From Tundrisphaera lichenicola (GTDB lineage Bacteria; Planctomycetota; Planctomycetia; Isosphaerales; Isosphaeraceae), in contig NZ_CP195106.1 in NCBI RefSeq assembly GCF_051175385.1, positions 3,348,001 to 3,412,000 on the forward strand: DNA of 64,000 bases. The letters run 5' to 3'. How positions within the stretch are numbered: position 1 is the stretch's first letter; each line of letters opens with the position of its first letter. Shown one piece after another: positions 1-9,537 of this stretch. A program made the position numbers and the translations under genes. The notes under the pieces were generated by a model. The model made no database searches. It saw nothing but the letters and a program-made list of their open reading frames with translations, and was not told where the DNA came from.

Positions 1-817
1 CGGGCGTGAGCCAGATCGAGGCGGGGGGGCGGCCCTGGACCTCTCCGGCGAGCGAGGCGTAATCCTCGGCCCCCCGGCTGGTCGGGGCGTACTGGAAGAT
101 CGACTGGCCGAAGCTCGGGCACTCGGCCAGGCGGATGTTCCGGCGGATCCGGGTACGGAAGACCTTGGCGTCGGCCCAGGGGGCGTTGGCGTGCTTCCGG
201 CCGTCGAAGTACTGGTCGAGGTCGTCGATCACCTCGCCGCCGAGCCGGGTCCCGGCGTCGTAGAGGCAGAGGACCACGCCGCCGACCTTGAGGTCGCGGT
301 TGACCCGCTTGCAGACCAGGTTGATCGTTTCGAGCAACTTCGAAAGCCCGTGCAAGGCCAGGAAGTGCGCCTGGAGCGGGATGAAGACCTCGCGGGCCGC
401 GCAGAGGGCATTCAGGGTCAGGATGCCCAGCGAGGGGGGGCAGTCCATCAGGACGTAGTCGAACGGCTCCTCTTCGAGCGCGGCGTCGAGCTGATCGCGG
501 AGGATGGTCTCGCGGCCGACGGTGCCGATCAGCTCGACCTCGGCGGCGGCCAGGTCGATGTGGCTCCCGCAGATGTGGAGGTTGGGGGCCACCTCGCGGC
601 GGACCTCCTTCAAGGACATCCCTTGCGTCAGGACATCATAGAGCGACGGCCCCGACCGGCCGGGCAGGAGGCCCAGGTGGAGCGTGGCGTGGGCCTGCGG
701 GTCGAGGTCCAGGACCAGCGTCTTGTTCCCCTCGGCCGCCAGGGCGGCGGCGAGGTTCACGGTGGAGGTCGTCTTGCCAACCCCACCCTTCTGATTCAGC
801 ACCGCGATCCGTCGCAT
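1..817 (-). CDS. parA: ParA/Soj-family chromosome partitioning ATPase (3' end cut by window edge)
   Basis: ParA-type Walker ATPases bind DNA as ATP dimers and move ParB-parS complexes during segregation. Reading from ATG at 817, the protein begins MRRIAVLNQKGGVGKTSTTV, the deviant Walker A motif KGGVGKT near residues 10-16. It continues with the A' motif region 'LVLDLDPQAHAT' and the Walker B 'FDYVLMDCPPSLG'. The frame stays open to base 1, so at least 272 residues are present and only the extreme C-terminus is missing. Full-length ParA is about 255-300 aa. A ParB gene would be expected just beyond the window edge, downstream on this strand; I cannot see it. Family assignment is firm, but whether it serves the chromosome or something else is inference. 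Confidence 0.93.
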   Translation of the reverse strand, partial: MRRIAVLNQKGGVGKTTSTVNLAAALAAEGNKTLVLDLDPQAHATLHLGLLPGRSGPSLYDVLTQGMSLKEVRREVAPNLHICGSHIDLAAAEVELIGTVGRETILRDQLDAALEEEPFDYVLMDCPPSLGILTLNALCAAREVFIPLQAHFLALHGLSKLLETINLVCKRVNRDLKVGGVVLCLYDAGTRLGGEVIDDLDQYFDGRKHANAPWADAKVFRTRIRRNIRLAECPSFGQSIFQYAPTSRGAEDYASLAGEVQGRPPASIWLTP

Positions 818-1099
818 CGATGGGTTCCTTCCCTTAACGCGGCCTCAGTGTCTCCCGGGCCCCGGCCGTCACCCCGGAACCTCGGGCAGTCTAGACAAAA
901 CCCCGATGCGCGTGAAGCCGAAGTGAACAGGTCGACCGAGGGCTCCCGCCGCCGGGTGGACAGCTGAGGATCCTCGGGCAACCACAAGTCCCGGACCCGC
1001 CCACGACGAAACAGACTTCCGAAAGAATCCCATCCGCCCAGGATCGACCGTATTCGCCGGGGGAAGCCCACGGACGCCCCGGACGCCTCCTTCGCGAAC

Positions 1100-1143
1100 G
1101 CTCATCCGTCGGCCAATCGAGGCTCATCCGTCGGCCAATCGAG
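1100..1143. repeat. Exact tandem duplication of a 22-bp unit
   Basis: The 22 bases at 1100-1121 (starting gctcatccgtcgg) are repeated without change at 1122-1143. The repeat lies in the 431-bp gap (818-1248) between divergently transcribed parA and the BSP-family gene. Nothing else in that gap was recognisable: no tRNA, clear promoter or further gene. Confidence 0.9.
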
Positions 1144-1248
1144 GGGCGATGGTCCGTTTGTTTACGGCCCAGGTCGGGGGATACAATCGAGTGGGCCAGG
1201 TGGCCGGGGCGGCCGGTGGCCGTCGAAGTCGAACTCGAGGTTTCCCAA

Positions 1249-1968
1249 ATGATGATTCGTTCCTGTCTGGTGACTCTCGGGATGCTGGCGGTCGCCGGCC
1301 CTCCCTCCGCGATTCTCGCCCAGGACCGGCCCGAGGTCCCCCGGGCGGGCGACTCGACCGCGAAGGCTCCGGCCGGGTCGAAGATCGTCGTCGAGATCGA
1401 CACCTCCGACATACCCGAGGCCGCCGAGTGGGCCGAGCAGGCCAAGGGGGTCGTCGAGGCCTGGTATCCCAAAGTCGCGACGATCCTCCAATCCGACGGA
1501 GATTCGCCCCCGCCCAAACTGAAGCTGGTCTTCAAGAAACGGCTGAGAGTCCCCGCCTACGCCGGCGGCCGGACGATCACGATCTCCGGGCCGTGGATTC
1601 GCGAGCATCCCGACGACCTCGGGATGGTCGTCCACGAGTTGACCCACCTGATCCAGCATTACCCCCGGAGCGAGGACGACCACGGCTGGCTGATCGAGGG
1701 GATCGCCGATTACGTCCGGTTCTTCCACTATGAGCCCGGCGAGGCCATCGGCCCGTTCGACCCCGAAGGGGCGAGCTATCGGGACAGCTACCGGACCTCC
1801 GCCCGGTTCCTCGCCTGGATCGAGAAGACTCACGACAAAACGATCGTCGCCACCTTGAACCGGGCCTGCCAGGAGGGGAAATACAAGCCCGTACTCTTCC
1901 AAGAAGCGACGGGGCGAACCCTCGACGAACTCTGGGACGAGTTCGTGAAGGCCAGTCGACCGCGATAA
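1249..1968 (+). CDS. Secreted basic secretory protein (BSP)-family putative metallopeptidase
   Basis: The 239-residue product starts with a hydrophobic signal peptide (MMIRSCLVTLGMLAVAGPPS, then AILAQ), so it is probably exported. The BSP family (Pfam BSP) is a group of gluzincin-like putative zinc peptidases. The motif HELTH is at residues 129-133, followed by the second-helix motif WLIEGIADY at 147-155, as expected for HExxH plus downstream acidic ligand. ATG 1249 (with ATG 1252 next to it) is preferred over an in-frame GTG at 1216 because the signal peptide begins there. It stands alone, divergent from parA and convergent to hemC. The substrate is unknown; cell-wall or protein turnover outside the cytoplasm is only a guess. 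Confidence 0.82.
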   Translation: MMIRSCLVTLGMLAVAGPPSAILAQDRPEVPRAGDSTAKAPAGSKIVVEIDTSDIPEAAEWAEQAKGVVEAWYPKVATILQSDGDSPPPKLKLVFKKRLRVPAYAGGRTITISGPWIREHPDDLGMVVHELTHLIQHYPRSEDDHGWLIEGIADYVRFFHYEPGEAIGPFDPEGASYRDSYRTSARFLAWIEKTHDKTIVATLNRACQEGKYKPVLFQEATGRTLDELWDEFVKASRPR

Positions 1969-2146
1969 GAATCGGCGCTCCATCGGGGCATGCCCCGTCA
2001 ATCGATCGGGGCGACGCCTCGGCGCCAGACAGAACGTCCAATCCTCACTTTATTCGCTCAAACCTGGCAGCACGGACGTTTCCGGACGCCCACCCGACTT
2101 CCACCAAGATTCGCGGTACGCATCCGGGATGAGCCGCGAACGACGA

Positions 2147-3067
2147 TCAGGAACGTCCCAGGAGGCGACCCGCGCCCTGGTTGAGCAGGATCTCGGCCAC
2201 CCTCCGACCCAGCTCGTCGGGCTCATCGATCGGTCCGGTCGCCGAGGCGGCCACTCGCTCGCGGCCGTCGGGGTCGAGCACGAAGGCATCCATGGCCAGG
2301 AGCCCGTCGACTTCCCGGGCATGGGCCGCCAGGGGGATCATGCAGCCCCCCTCCAGCTCGGCCAGGAGCCGACGCTCGGCGATCACCGAGCGATGGGTGG
2401 CCGGATCGTCCAGGGCCGCCAGGAGCCCGAGCGTCCCCTCGTCGGACTTCCGGCACTCGATCCCCAGGGCCCCCTGCCCGACCGCCGGCAAGAACCCCGG
2501 AGGGCCCAGTCGCCCGGTCACGTGGGAATCCAGCCCGAGCCGCCTCAGGCCCGCCTCGGCCAGGACCACCCCATCAAGCTCGCCGTGCAGGGCCTTGTTC
2601 AGGCGGGTCTCGACATTCCCGCGGACCCCCACGACCGTCAGGTCGGGCCGGGCGTGGAGCAGTTGGGCCCGCCGACGGAGCGAGCCGGTCCCCACGGTCG
2701 CCCCTTCGGGCAGGCCTTCGAGTGTCCGGCCATTCGGCGCGATCAGGGCGTCGGCCACATCCTCGCGAGGGGGGACGGCCCCCAGGGTCAGCCCTTCGGG
2801 CCCGGCGGTCGGCAGGTCCTTCAGGCTGTGGACGGCGACCTCCACCAACCCCTCGGACAGGGCTCGCTGGATTTCCTTGGTGAACAGCCCGGTCCCGCCG
2901 ATCGCGGCCAGCGGCGAGTTCCGGTCGCGGTCCCCCTGCGTCTTGATCTCGACCAGTTCGACCACCAGGCCGGGATGAAGGGCCCGGAGCTGGTCGGCCA
3001 CCCAGCCCGATTGCCAGCGGGCCAGGTGACTCCCGCGGGTTCCGATCCGGATCGTTTCGACCGCCAT
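2147..3067 (-). CDS. hemC: Porphobilinogen deaminase (hydroxymethylbilane synthase)
   Basis: The enzyme polymerises four porphobilinogens to hydroxymethylbilane in tetrapyrrole synthesis. The 306-aa length matches the family. Visible signatures include GTRGSHLARWQS near the N-terminus, HSLKDLP, GTGSLRRRAQL, RGNVETRLNK and PAVGQGALGIECR. LEGGCMIPLAAH carries the Cys that anchors the dipyrromethane cofactor. The start at 3067 shares one base with the comF stop (TGATG), which suggests translational coupling. The frame stays open upstream to 3487, but that part is the antisense shadow of comF. It is the last gene of the rlmN-sigma-comF-hemC run. Other haem genes are not in the window. Confidence 0.96.
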   Translation of the reverse strand: MAVETIRIGTRGSHLARWQSGWVADQLRALHPGLVVELVEIKTQGDRDRNSPLAAIGGTGLFTKEIQRALSEGLVEVAVHSLKDLPTAGPEGLTLGAVPPREDVADALIAPNGRTLEGLPEGATVGTGSLRRRAQLLHARPDLTVVGVRGNVETRLNKALHGELDGVVLAEAGLRRLGLDSHVTGRLGPPGFLPAVGQGALGIECRKSDEGTLGLLAALDDPATHRSVIAERRLLAELEGGCMIPLAAHAREVDGLLAMDAFVLDPDGRERVAASATGPIDEPDELGRRVAEILLNQGAGRLLGRS

Positions 3068-3858
3068 CAAGGCTTCCCCTCCGCCCGAGCCACCACGACC
3101 ACCACCACCCGGGAAGCCCCGGCCCGCTTCAAGGCCCGGGCCGCCGCGCCCGCGGTCGCGCCCGTGGTCAGGATATCGTCCACCAGCAGGATCGGCCGCC
3201 CCCGGAGACCTCGGAGACCCCGGGCCCGAAACGCCTGACGCATCAGCCTGGCCCGCTCGGTCCGGCCCGCCAGGGCCAGCTTCGGGGTCGCGACCACCCG
3301 CCGGAGCCCGGGTCGGACCTCCAGGCGAAGCGACCGGCCCAGCCCGACCGCCAGGGCCTCGGCCTGGTTGTAACCGCGCCGGAGCCTCTTCCGCCAGTGC
3401 AACGGCACCGGGACGATCAGCGGGCGAGCCTCCGCCTCCTCGACCAGCGAGCCCGACCGGCGCTCGGCCAGGATCTCGGCCACCCATCGGGCCATCCAGG
3501 CATTCCGCTCATGCTTCAGGCTCAGGCAGAGCTGGCGGATCGGCCCCTGATAAGGCCCCAGCGCGATCGCCCGATCGAAACCGAGCGAACGCCCCCGGCA
3601 CTCCGAGCAACCCCCGGCCACATCGGCATGAGGCCCGACCGGCATCGCGCATCGAGGGCAGGCCACGCCGGACGCCCCGAGCAATTCGACCCGACAATCC
3701 TCGCAGAACGCCGGACCATCCGTCGAGGCGTCGCAGACCGGGCAGGTCGGCGGGAATGCCAGGGCATCGACCGCCCGGCCCGCCTGATCCCAGCAGCCCC
3801 GGAGCACTCGACCGGCCGAGACGACGGCGCGACCCATCGGTCCTCGGAGATCCGTCAC
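3067..3858 (-). CDS. comF: ComF family phosphoribosyltransferase-like protein
   Basis: This 263-aa protein has the ComF layout. An N-terminal zinc ribbon has cysteine pairs CPVC, CEDC, CPRC and CSEC in roughly the first 95 residues. A C-terminal phosphoribosyltransferase fold follows, with PVPLHWRKRLRRGYNQ and the PRPP loop ILLVDDILTTGAT. ComF proteins are linked to DNA uptake in competent bacteria. In planctomycetes the role is unproven and a housekeeping role is possible. The start overlaps the sigma-factor stop by four bases (ATGA) and the stop overlaps hemC, so all three are probably co-translated. Confidence 0.92.
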   Translation of the reverse strand: MTDLRGPMGRAVVSAGRVLRGCWDQAGRAVDALAFPPTCPVCDASTDGPAFCEDCRVELLGASGVACPRCAMPVGPHADVAGGCSECRGRSLGFDRAIALGPYQGPIRQLCLSLKHERNAWMARWVAEILAERRSGSLVEEAEARPLIVPVPLHWRKRLRRGYNQAEALAVGLGRSLRLEVRPGLRRVVATPKLALAGRTERARLMRQAFRARGLRGLRGRPILLVDDILTTGATAGAAARALKRAGASRVVVVVVARAEGKP

Positions 3859-4487
3859 GTCACCCTCTGACCGGTCTTCAGGTAAGGTTCCAGCCGCTCT
3901 CGGAGCTCGGTCCGGGCGCGGGCCAGGAGCGACTTGATGGCCCCCTCCGAGCGCCCCATGACCTCGGCGATGTCGGCGTAGCTCATGTCCTCGAACTTGT
4001 TGAGCAGGACCGCCATCTTCTGATCCTCGCCCAAGGTCTCCAGCGCCTGGCGGACCACCTCGGAGAGTTCGACACTCCGAAGTTCGGCCGAGGGCGTCCC
4101 CTCTCGGGCGAGGGCCCGATCTTCGAGCGGTCGAAGACCATCCTCCGAGACCGAACCCATCCCAACGCCCGGCGAAGGGTTCCGACCCCGGCTCCTCAGG
4201 TGGTTCATCGCCCGGTTATTGGCGATCGTGAACAGCCAGGTCGAGAACTTCGCCTTGGGCTTGTACCCCTTGCGGGCCCGGTAGACCCGCAGGAAAACGT
4301 CCTGGGTCAGATCCTCGGCCTCGTCGCCCCGCCCGACCAGATGGGCCAGGATCCCGACCAGCCGATGCTGGTAACGCCCGACCAGGGCCTCGAAGGCTCC
4401 CGGGACATCGTCGCGAATCTGGAGCATGAGCCGGACGTCGGGGTCCCGGGCCTCCAGTTGTGCCTCCAAGCTCTCGCCGGTCGCCAA
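3855..4487 (-). CDS. RNA polymerase sigma-70 family (ECF-like) sigma factor
   Basis: The 210-residue protein has region 2 with FEALVGRYQHRLVG, EDLTQDVFLRVYRARKG and FSTWLFTIANNRAMNHLR. Region 4 follows near the C-terminus: MSYADIAEVMGRSEGAIKSLLARAR. There is no region 1.1 or 3, typical of ECF-type factors. A Gly/Ser/Arg-rich linker separates the two domains. No anti-sigma factor is adjacent, since the flanking genes are rlmN (12 bases upstream) and comF (overlapping). Control may therefore be transcriptional or use an unlinked partner. Its target promoters cannot be told from the sequence. Confidence 0.93.
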   Translation of the reverse strand: MATGESLEAQLEARDPDVRLMLQIRDDVPGAFEALVGRYQHRLVGILAHLVGRGDEAEDLTQDVFLRVYRARKGYKPKAKFSTWLFTIANNRAMNHLRSRGRNPSPGVGMGSVSEDGLRPLEDRALAREGTPSAELRSVELSEVVRQALETLGEDQKMAVLLNKFEDMSYADIAEVMGRSEGAIKSLLARARTELRERLEPYLKTGQRVT

Positions 4488-4499
4488 AGGACCTCCCCC

Positions 4500-5594
4500 T
4501 CAGGATTCCGTCGAGGCCCCGACGGGGGCCGCCGACGGATCGCCCGGGCCCGGATTCTCTTCCGAACGTCGGCGGAGCTGGCCGCAAGCCGCGTCGATCT
4601 CGCGCCCTTTCGTCTTCCGGACGCTCACGCTGAGCCCCCGGGCCTTGAGGACCGCCTCGAACCTCCGGACCGCGTCGGCCGAGGGCCGCTCGTAAGGCAA
4701 TCCCGGCACTGGATTATACGGAATCAGATTGGCGTGTGACTTCTTCGCCTCCAGGAGGTCGGCCAGCGCCCTGGCCTCGGCCAGGCCGTCGTTGATCCCC
4801 CGGAGCATCACATATTCAAAGGTCACCCGCCGGCCGCTCCGCCGGAAATACTCGTCGGCCGCGTCGACCACCGCCCGGAGCCCCACCTTGGCGTTGATCG
4901 GCACCAGCTCGTCGCGGAGCCGCTCGGTCGGGGCGTGGAGCGAGACCGCCAGGTTGTAGGAACGCTCCATCGCGGCCAGCTTCCGCATCTTCTCGGGCAG
5001 CCCGACCGTCGAGATCGTCACCCGTCGCTGCCCCATCCCCAGGCCCTGCGGGGCACAGATCCAGTCCAGCGCGGGGATCAGGTTGTCGAGATTGGCCAGG
5101 CTCTCCCCCATCCCCATGACCACCAGGTTGGTCAGACGCTCGTCGGGGGGCAGGAGATTCCGGAGCCGGACGATCTGCTCGACAATCTCCCCCTTGGTCA
5201 GGTTCCGCTCGACCCCCTTCAGGCCGCTGGCGCAGAAGACGCACCCCATCCCGCACCCGACCTGGGTGCTGATGCAGACGGTCCGACGATCCTGCTCGGC
5301 CATCAGGACGCACTCGATCCGCCGGCCATCGGTGCATTCCAGGAGCAGCTTGTCGGTCCCGTCGGGGGCGATATTGTGAGTCGCGATCCTCGTCGAGAAG
5401 ACCGTCCAGGCCCCTTCCATCTCATCTCGGAGCCGCTTGGGGACGTCCGACATCCCCTCGAACCCCTCGATACGCCGCTCGAAGATCCATCGATAAACTT
5501 GCCGAGCGTGGTAAGGCCGGTGGCCCCGCTCCGCCATCCAGGCCCCGAGTTCCTCGGGAGAAGCCTCGAACAATGATCGTCTCGGATCGCTCAT
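4500..5594 (-). CDS. rlmN: Dual-specificity 23S rRNA (A2503-C2) / tRNA (A37-C2) methyltransferase RlmN
   Basis: RlmN is a radical-SAM enzyme that methylates C2 of A2503 in 23S rRNA and A37 in some tRNAs. The 364-aa product has the cluster motif CGMGCVFC (CxxxCxxC), GMGESLANLDN, RVTISTVGL, SLHAPTERLRDELVPIN, and the C-terminal DAACGQL holding the conserved catalytic Cys. ATG 5594 is chosen; a TTG lies one codon upstream. It is the first gene of the minus-strand run leading into the sigma factor. Family identity is very secure; tRNA activity is inferred from other RlmN enzymes. Confidence 0.96.
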   Translation of the reverse strand: MSDPRRSLFEASPEELGAWMAERGHRPYHARQVYRWIFERRIEGFEGMSDVPKRLRDEMEGAWTVFSTRIATHNIAPDGTDKLLLECTDGRRIECVLMAEQDRRTVCISTQVGCGMGCVFCASGLKGVERNLTKGEIVEQIVRLRNLLPPDERLTNLVVMGMGESLANLDNLIPALDWICAPQGLGMGQRRVTISTVGLPEKMRKLAAMERSYNLAVSLHAPTERLRDELVPINAKVGLRAVVDAADEYFRRSGRRVTFEYVMLRGINDGLAEARALADLLEAKKSHANLIPYNPVPGLPYERPSADAVRRFEAVLKARGLSVSVRKTKGREIDAACGQLRRRSEENPGPGDPSAAPVGASTES

Positions 5595-5847
5595 CAAGCG
5601 GTCGCCATCCCACGTCGCGAAAGCCGTCGGTCTCGGACAAATCTCCCATTCATCCTACCAACCTGATCCCATTTCGGCGACCACCGAGAAGGGCGAAATC
5701 CCCCATCGATGAAGGATCAGACCATCGTTGACTCGACAATCATCGAAATTCTTCGTTGTAATTCCGACCCGGCCCGACGATGCTGAGGGTTCACCTCAAG
5801 GACGCCGGGGTGTCGGATTATCGACCATTCGAGAGGACTCGATCCCG

Positions 5848-7068
5848 ATGACCAAGATCCATGCCCTCGCCTGGCTCGGCCTCTGTCTCGCCTGGGGATC
5901 GACGATCCTGGCCGGGGTCGATGAAGGACTCTTCCGCGACCTGACGCCCGATCGAGCCAGGCAGGCCGCCGCCGAAGCGGGCAAAAATCTGGTCCTGATC
6001 GACTTCTACACGGTCTGGTGCGGCCCCTGCAAGAAGCTCGATGAAACGACCTGGAAAGACCAAGGGGTCCGCGACTGGCTGGCCAGGGAAGGCATCTGCC
6101 TCAAGATCGACGCCGAGAAGGAAGAAGCATTGGCCGAAAAATATCGGATCAATGTCTATCCGACCGTGCTCCTCCTCCGGCCCGACGGGACCGAGGTCGA
6201 CCGCCTGGTCGGATATCGCGACGCCAAAACCTTCCTGGCCGACGCCACTGAAGCCATGGCCGGGAACGACAGCTTGAGTCGGGCCAGGGCGAAGCTTCAA
6301 GGCGAGAACGCGAACGATCCCATGCTCCGGATGAACTACGGCGACGCCCTGGCCCAGAAGGATCGCCCCGAAGACGCCCTCTCCGAATATCTCTGGTGCT
6401 TCGATCACGGCCTCGAGCACAGCCGAGGTTTCACCGGCGTCCGGCTCTCGTTCCTCCTCGGCAAAATCCTCCAGCTCGCGAAGGCCAACCCGGCGGCCCT
6501 CGACGAGCTTCGCAAACGGCGAGACGCCGCCGGCCAGGCCATCGAGGCCGGGAAAGCCGATTTCGACCAGGCCATGAGCTTCACCGCCCTGAACTCGAAC
6601 CTCCGCGAACCGGACCGGACGCTCGTCCTCTTCGACCGGATCAAGGGCGACCGATCGAAACCCGAATTGATCCGCAATTACCTCTTCGACCAATCGCTCG
6701 ACCCACTCCTGAAGGCCAAACGCTACAAGGAGATCGTCGAAGAGGTAGACCCCCGGGCGAAGATCCGCGAGTCGATCGAGCAATATCAACGGAACATGAC
6801 GTTCGTGCCGAAGGACAAATCACTTCGCGACTACATGAAACAACGAGTGAGCGTGGAAGGAGCGAAGTATTACGAGGCCCTGCTCGGAACGGGCAACCCA
6901 ACCTCTGCGGCCGAAATCGCGGCGATTCTCACAAACTTCGACCCGATCGGCGCCTACAAGCCATTGATCGCCGCCGCCCGATCGGCCGACGACGCGCAGG
7001 CGGCCGAAGCCCTTTCCAAAGCGGCGCGCAACCCAGCCGGACCGGAGATACCGAAAGAGTCACCCTGA
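5848..7068 (+). CDS. Exported thioredoxin-fold protein with C-terminal helical extension
   Basis: The 406-aa protein begins with a signal peptide ending near residue 23. A thioredoxin-like domain follows with the active-site motif WCGPC at residues 57-61 and the cis-proline region 'INVYPTVLLLRPDG'. This resembles DsbD-gamma/thioredoxin_7 domains that carry thiol-disulfide exchange outside the cytoplasm. Residues from about 140 to the end are helical and charged, with TPR-like features such as LRMNYGDALAQKDRPEDALSEY. ATG 5848 is chosen because the signal peptide starts there. Neighbours (rlmN divergent, M48 peptidase convergent) give no pathway clue. Redox role is inferred; the partner is unknown. 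Confidence 0.86.
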   Translation: MTKIHALAWLGLCLAWGSTILAGVDEGLFRDLTPDRARQAAAEAGKNLVLIDFYTVWCGPCKKLDETTWKDQGVRDWLAREGICLKIDAEKEEALAEKYRINVYPTVLLLRPDGTEVDRLVGYRDAKTFLADATEAMAGNDSLSRARAKLQGENANDPMLRMNYGDALAQKDRPEDALSEYLWCFDHGLEHSRGFTGVRLSFLLGKILQLAKANPAALDELRKRRDAAGQAIEAGKADFDQAMSFTALNSNLREPDRTLVLFDRIKGDRSKPELIRNYLFDQSLDPLLKAKRYKEIVEEVDPRAKIRESIEQYQRNMTFVPKDKSLRDYMKQRVSVEGAKYYEALLGTGNPTSAAEIAAILTNFDPIGAYKPLIAAARSADDAQAAEALSKAARNPAGPEIPKESP

Positions 7069-7092
7069 TCGAACCGTCATTCGATGGCGCGT

Positions 7093-9537
7093 TCAGTCCT
7101 TGGAAATCGGCGCCAGTGGGGGAAGGCCGAGGGCGTGTTCGACCGCCTCGGCCGTCACCGCGAGTCGGCCGAGGATCCGATAGTGGAGCGTGAGCAGGCG
7201 ATCCTGGACCTCGGAGCCGGCCTGCAGCAGATCGCCGATCTCCCCCTGATCCGGCACGGCGGGCAAAGCGAACCGGCCCAGCGTCACCCCCTCCTGGGCA
7301 TGCTCGAACGGGTAATCGATCGAGTCGCCGATCTTCCACTTCAGCTCGGTCAGCGCCTCGTGAAGCGACCTGGCAGCTCGGAGCAGGGCATTGACCAGCG
7401 ACTCGTCCTTCTGCCCCTTCCCCTCGTGAAACTTCTGGACCACGAGGTTCGTCGCGTGGGTCGCCCGGGCCACCGGGCCCAGTTCGGGGACGATCCGACT
7501 CCCCAGAGCCGAGGCGCAGGGATAGAGAGCCCTGGCCTCGTCTCGACGGGCCGGACCATCGGGGACCCGGGCCGCGACGGCCTCGATTTCGAGCAGGGCC
7601 AGGGCCGACATGAGTCGACGGGCCGCGGCTTGCCCGAATGGCTCGAGGGTCTCCGACCGCTCCCGAAGCTCGGTCGCGACCGCATCGCGGGCCAACTCGG
7701 CCGCCGGGACCGTGGCCTTGCTGAGGCCGAACCCGGCCGCCGGGATGGACTTGCCCGCCTTCAGCAGGAGGACCGCCGCCTCGGCGCGGACGGCCCGGTC
7801 GTGAAGGTCGGCAAAGGACCCCGAGGAGTCGTCCCTGATCTGGGCTTTCTCCATTGCCTTGCGAGCCTCGACCAACTCCCGCTTGGCCGACTTCGGGTCG
7901 AGGAGGATCTCGGGGTACTTGGGCGATAGCGGGAGGGCCTGCAACGGGTCGAGTCCACCGAGGAAGAACCGACCGAAGGCCTCGTACCCCTCGCGCCGGA
8001 CTTCCTGGTCGAGCACCGCGTCCGAGATCGGATAGAGTTGTTCCCGGCTCACCTCCCCACCGAGCATCGACCGGTAATAGAGATAGGTCGTCGCCCGGGA
8101 CAATGCATCGAAGTCGCGGAATAGGTCAGTTGCGGGGCCTCCGAGCGAGAAGATACCCTCGCTCCCCTCGATCGAGGCTCGAGCGATCCGGTCCTTGTCC
8201 GAGGGGTGGGTGTCGAACAAGCCGGTCCGCCGCGACCTCATCGCCTCGGCCAGCGCATCGCGAAAGGACTCGGGGATCTTCGAGGCTTCCAGCGAGATCA
8301 GCCGGGGGAGGTCATCGGGCAGCCGACGCTCTCGCCAGCTCGCCTCCAGTTCCGCGTGGGCTGCGTTAGAAGCCACGCTCAGCTCGGCGATCCGTCCCAT
8401 CGTCTCGGCGAATGTGGTCGAGCCCACCATCCGGGCCTCGTAGCGATCGGCGTCGAATTCCATCTGCCTCGACAGGAATCCGCTGACCAGATGGGCCGCC
8501 TGCATCAGGAGCCAGAGGACTCGCCGGGTCAGCCAGACCGATATCCTCGCCACTCCGACGACCAACATCACCCAGATATTCCCTCCGCTCGACCAGGACT
8601 CCAGAGTCTCGTCCCACTCGTCACGCTCGTAGACGACCCGGGCAAACCAGTGGTTGATCGATCGGATCAGGATCGAGAGCCGCATCCCGGCCCCCTGCGA
8701 GAAGTGGCCGAACTCGTGGGCCAGCACCCCGGTGAACTGCTTGAGGGTCAGTCCGGCGACCAGAGGCAGGCCGATCGTGAGGACCAGCTCCTTCGAAGGC
8801 GAGAGGGCCCAACTCGCCAGGTGCGCCGAGGCGTTCACCCGACAATCCACCTCGATCCTCGAAGGTGTCGGAGCCCCGACCGAAGAGCAGACACCGTCGA
8901 CGAACGCGGCGATCAACGGCTCCTTCGAAGGATCGATCTTTCGACCATCCGGCCGCCTCGCCGGTCTGGCGAAAAGCGGCTTGAGCATGAAGGCAACCAC
9001 GATTCCACCGGCTACCAGTGGGCCGACATAGATCAGCAACGCCGCCTTCATCTGACGAACGTTCTGGAACACGATCAGGCCGACCGTTGCGTGAAGATAC
9101 AGGGCGAAGATGACCAATCCGATCAGGCCCAGATAGATCGCCGGCAGCAGGATCATGACGCCCGTAACAGCCAGAATCCAGAGCCGATACAGGATCGTTG
9201 GCCGAACCGGCCGGATCTCACCTCGGAAGGCCGCCAGGATTTCTAGAGGGGCCCGAGAAGGCCGGGTGGGCTCCGGCCCGACTGGCCTCGATTTCAAAAC
9301 CGAGACACGAGCCGCCGCCATTCGCGATGAGGCATCCGGCCCAGAGGCCCCCTCTACCGCGTAGGTCTCCGTCTCGTGAAGCTCGGACCCAGCAGTCGAC
9401 GGGACCGAGATCGACTCCGGAACACGGAGCAACTCTTTACAATGAGGACATTTGCCACGTTTGCCCGCGAATTGTTCGCCAACTTGAAACGAACCCCGGC
9501 AGCTCGGACAATCCACGCGGATTTTCGACATGGCCAT
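7093..9537 (-). CDS. Membrane-anchored M48-family metallopeptidase with N-terminal zinc ribbon
   Basis: The 814-aa protein starts with a zinc ribbon: Cys pairs at residues 10/13 and 30/33, in CPSC and CPHC. A short linker and two hydrophobic segments at about 115-155 and 168-190 follow. The M48 catalytic motif HEFGH is at 274-278, followed by more membrane-associated helices. The long C-terminal half (about 450-814) is helical and has no recognised domain. M48 peptidases (HtpX/Ste24-like) degrade or process membrane proteins. Start is ATG 9537 or 9531. The product is larger than classical HtpX (about 290 aa), a layout I associate with planctomycetes. Substrate is unknown. Confidence 0.87.
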   Translation of the reverse strand: MAMSKIRVDCPSCRGSFQVGEQFAGKRGKCPHCKELLRVPESISVPSTAGSELHETETYAVEGASGPDASSRMAAARVSVLKSRPVGPEPTRPSRAPLEILAAFRGEIRPVRPTILYRLWILAVTGVMILLPAIYLGLIGLVIFALYLHATVGLIVFQNVRQMKAALLIYVGPLVAGGIVVAFMLKPLFARPARRPDGRKIDPSKEPLIAAFVDGVCSSVGAPTPSRIEVDCRVNASAHLASWALSPSKELVLTIGLPLVAGLTLKQFTGVLAHEFGHFSQGAGMRLSILIRSINHWFARVVYERDEWDETLESWSSGGNIWVMLVVGVARISVWLTRRVLWLLMQAAHLVSGFLSRQMEFDADRYEARMVGSTTFAETMGRIAELSVASNAAHAELEASWRERRLPDDLPRLISLEASKIPESFRDALAEAMRSRRTGLFDTHPSDKDRIARASIEGSEGIFSLGGPATDLFRDFDALSRATTYLYYRSMLGGEVSREQLYPISDAVLDQEVRREGYEAFGRFFLGGLDPLQALPLSPKYPEILLDPKSAKRELVEARKAMEKAQIRDDSSGSFADLHDRAVRAEAAVLLLKAGKSIPAAGFGLSKATVPAAELARDAVATELRERSETLEPFGQAAARRLMSALALLEIEAVAARVPDGPARRDEARALYPCASALGSRIVPELGPVARATHATNLVVQKFHEGKGQKDESLVNALLRAARSLHEALTELKWKIGDSIDYPFEHAQEGVTLGRFALPAVPDQGEIGDLLQAGSEVQDRLLTLHYRILGRLAVTAEAVEHALGLPPLAPISKD

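Noticed and set aside
1..817. ParA belongs with the ParB-methylase fusion as one partition system
   Set aside because: They are 17 kb apart, and the fusion is a methylase; a standard ParB is expected next to ParA outside the window.
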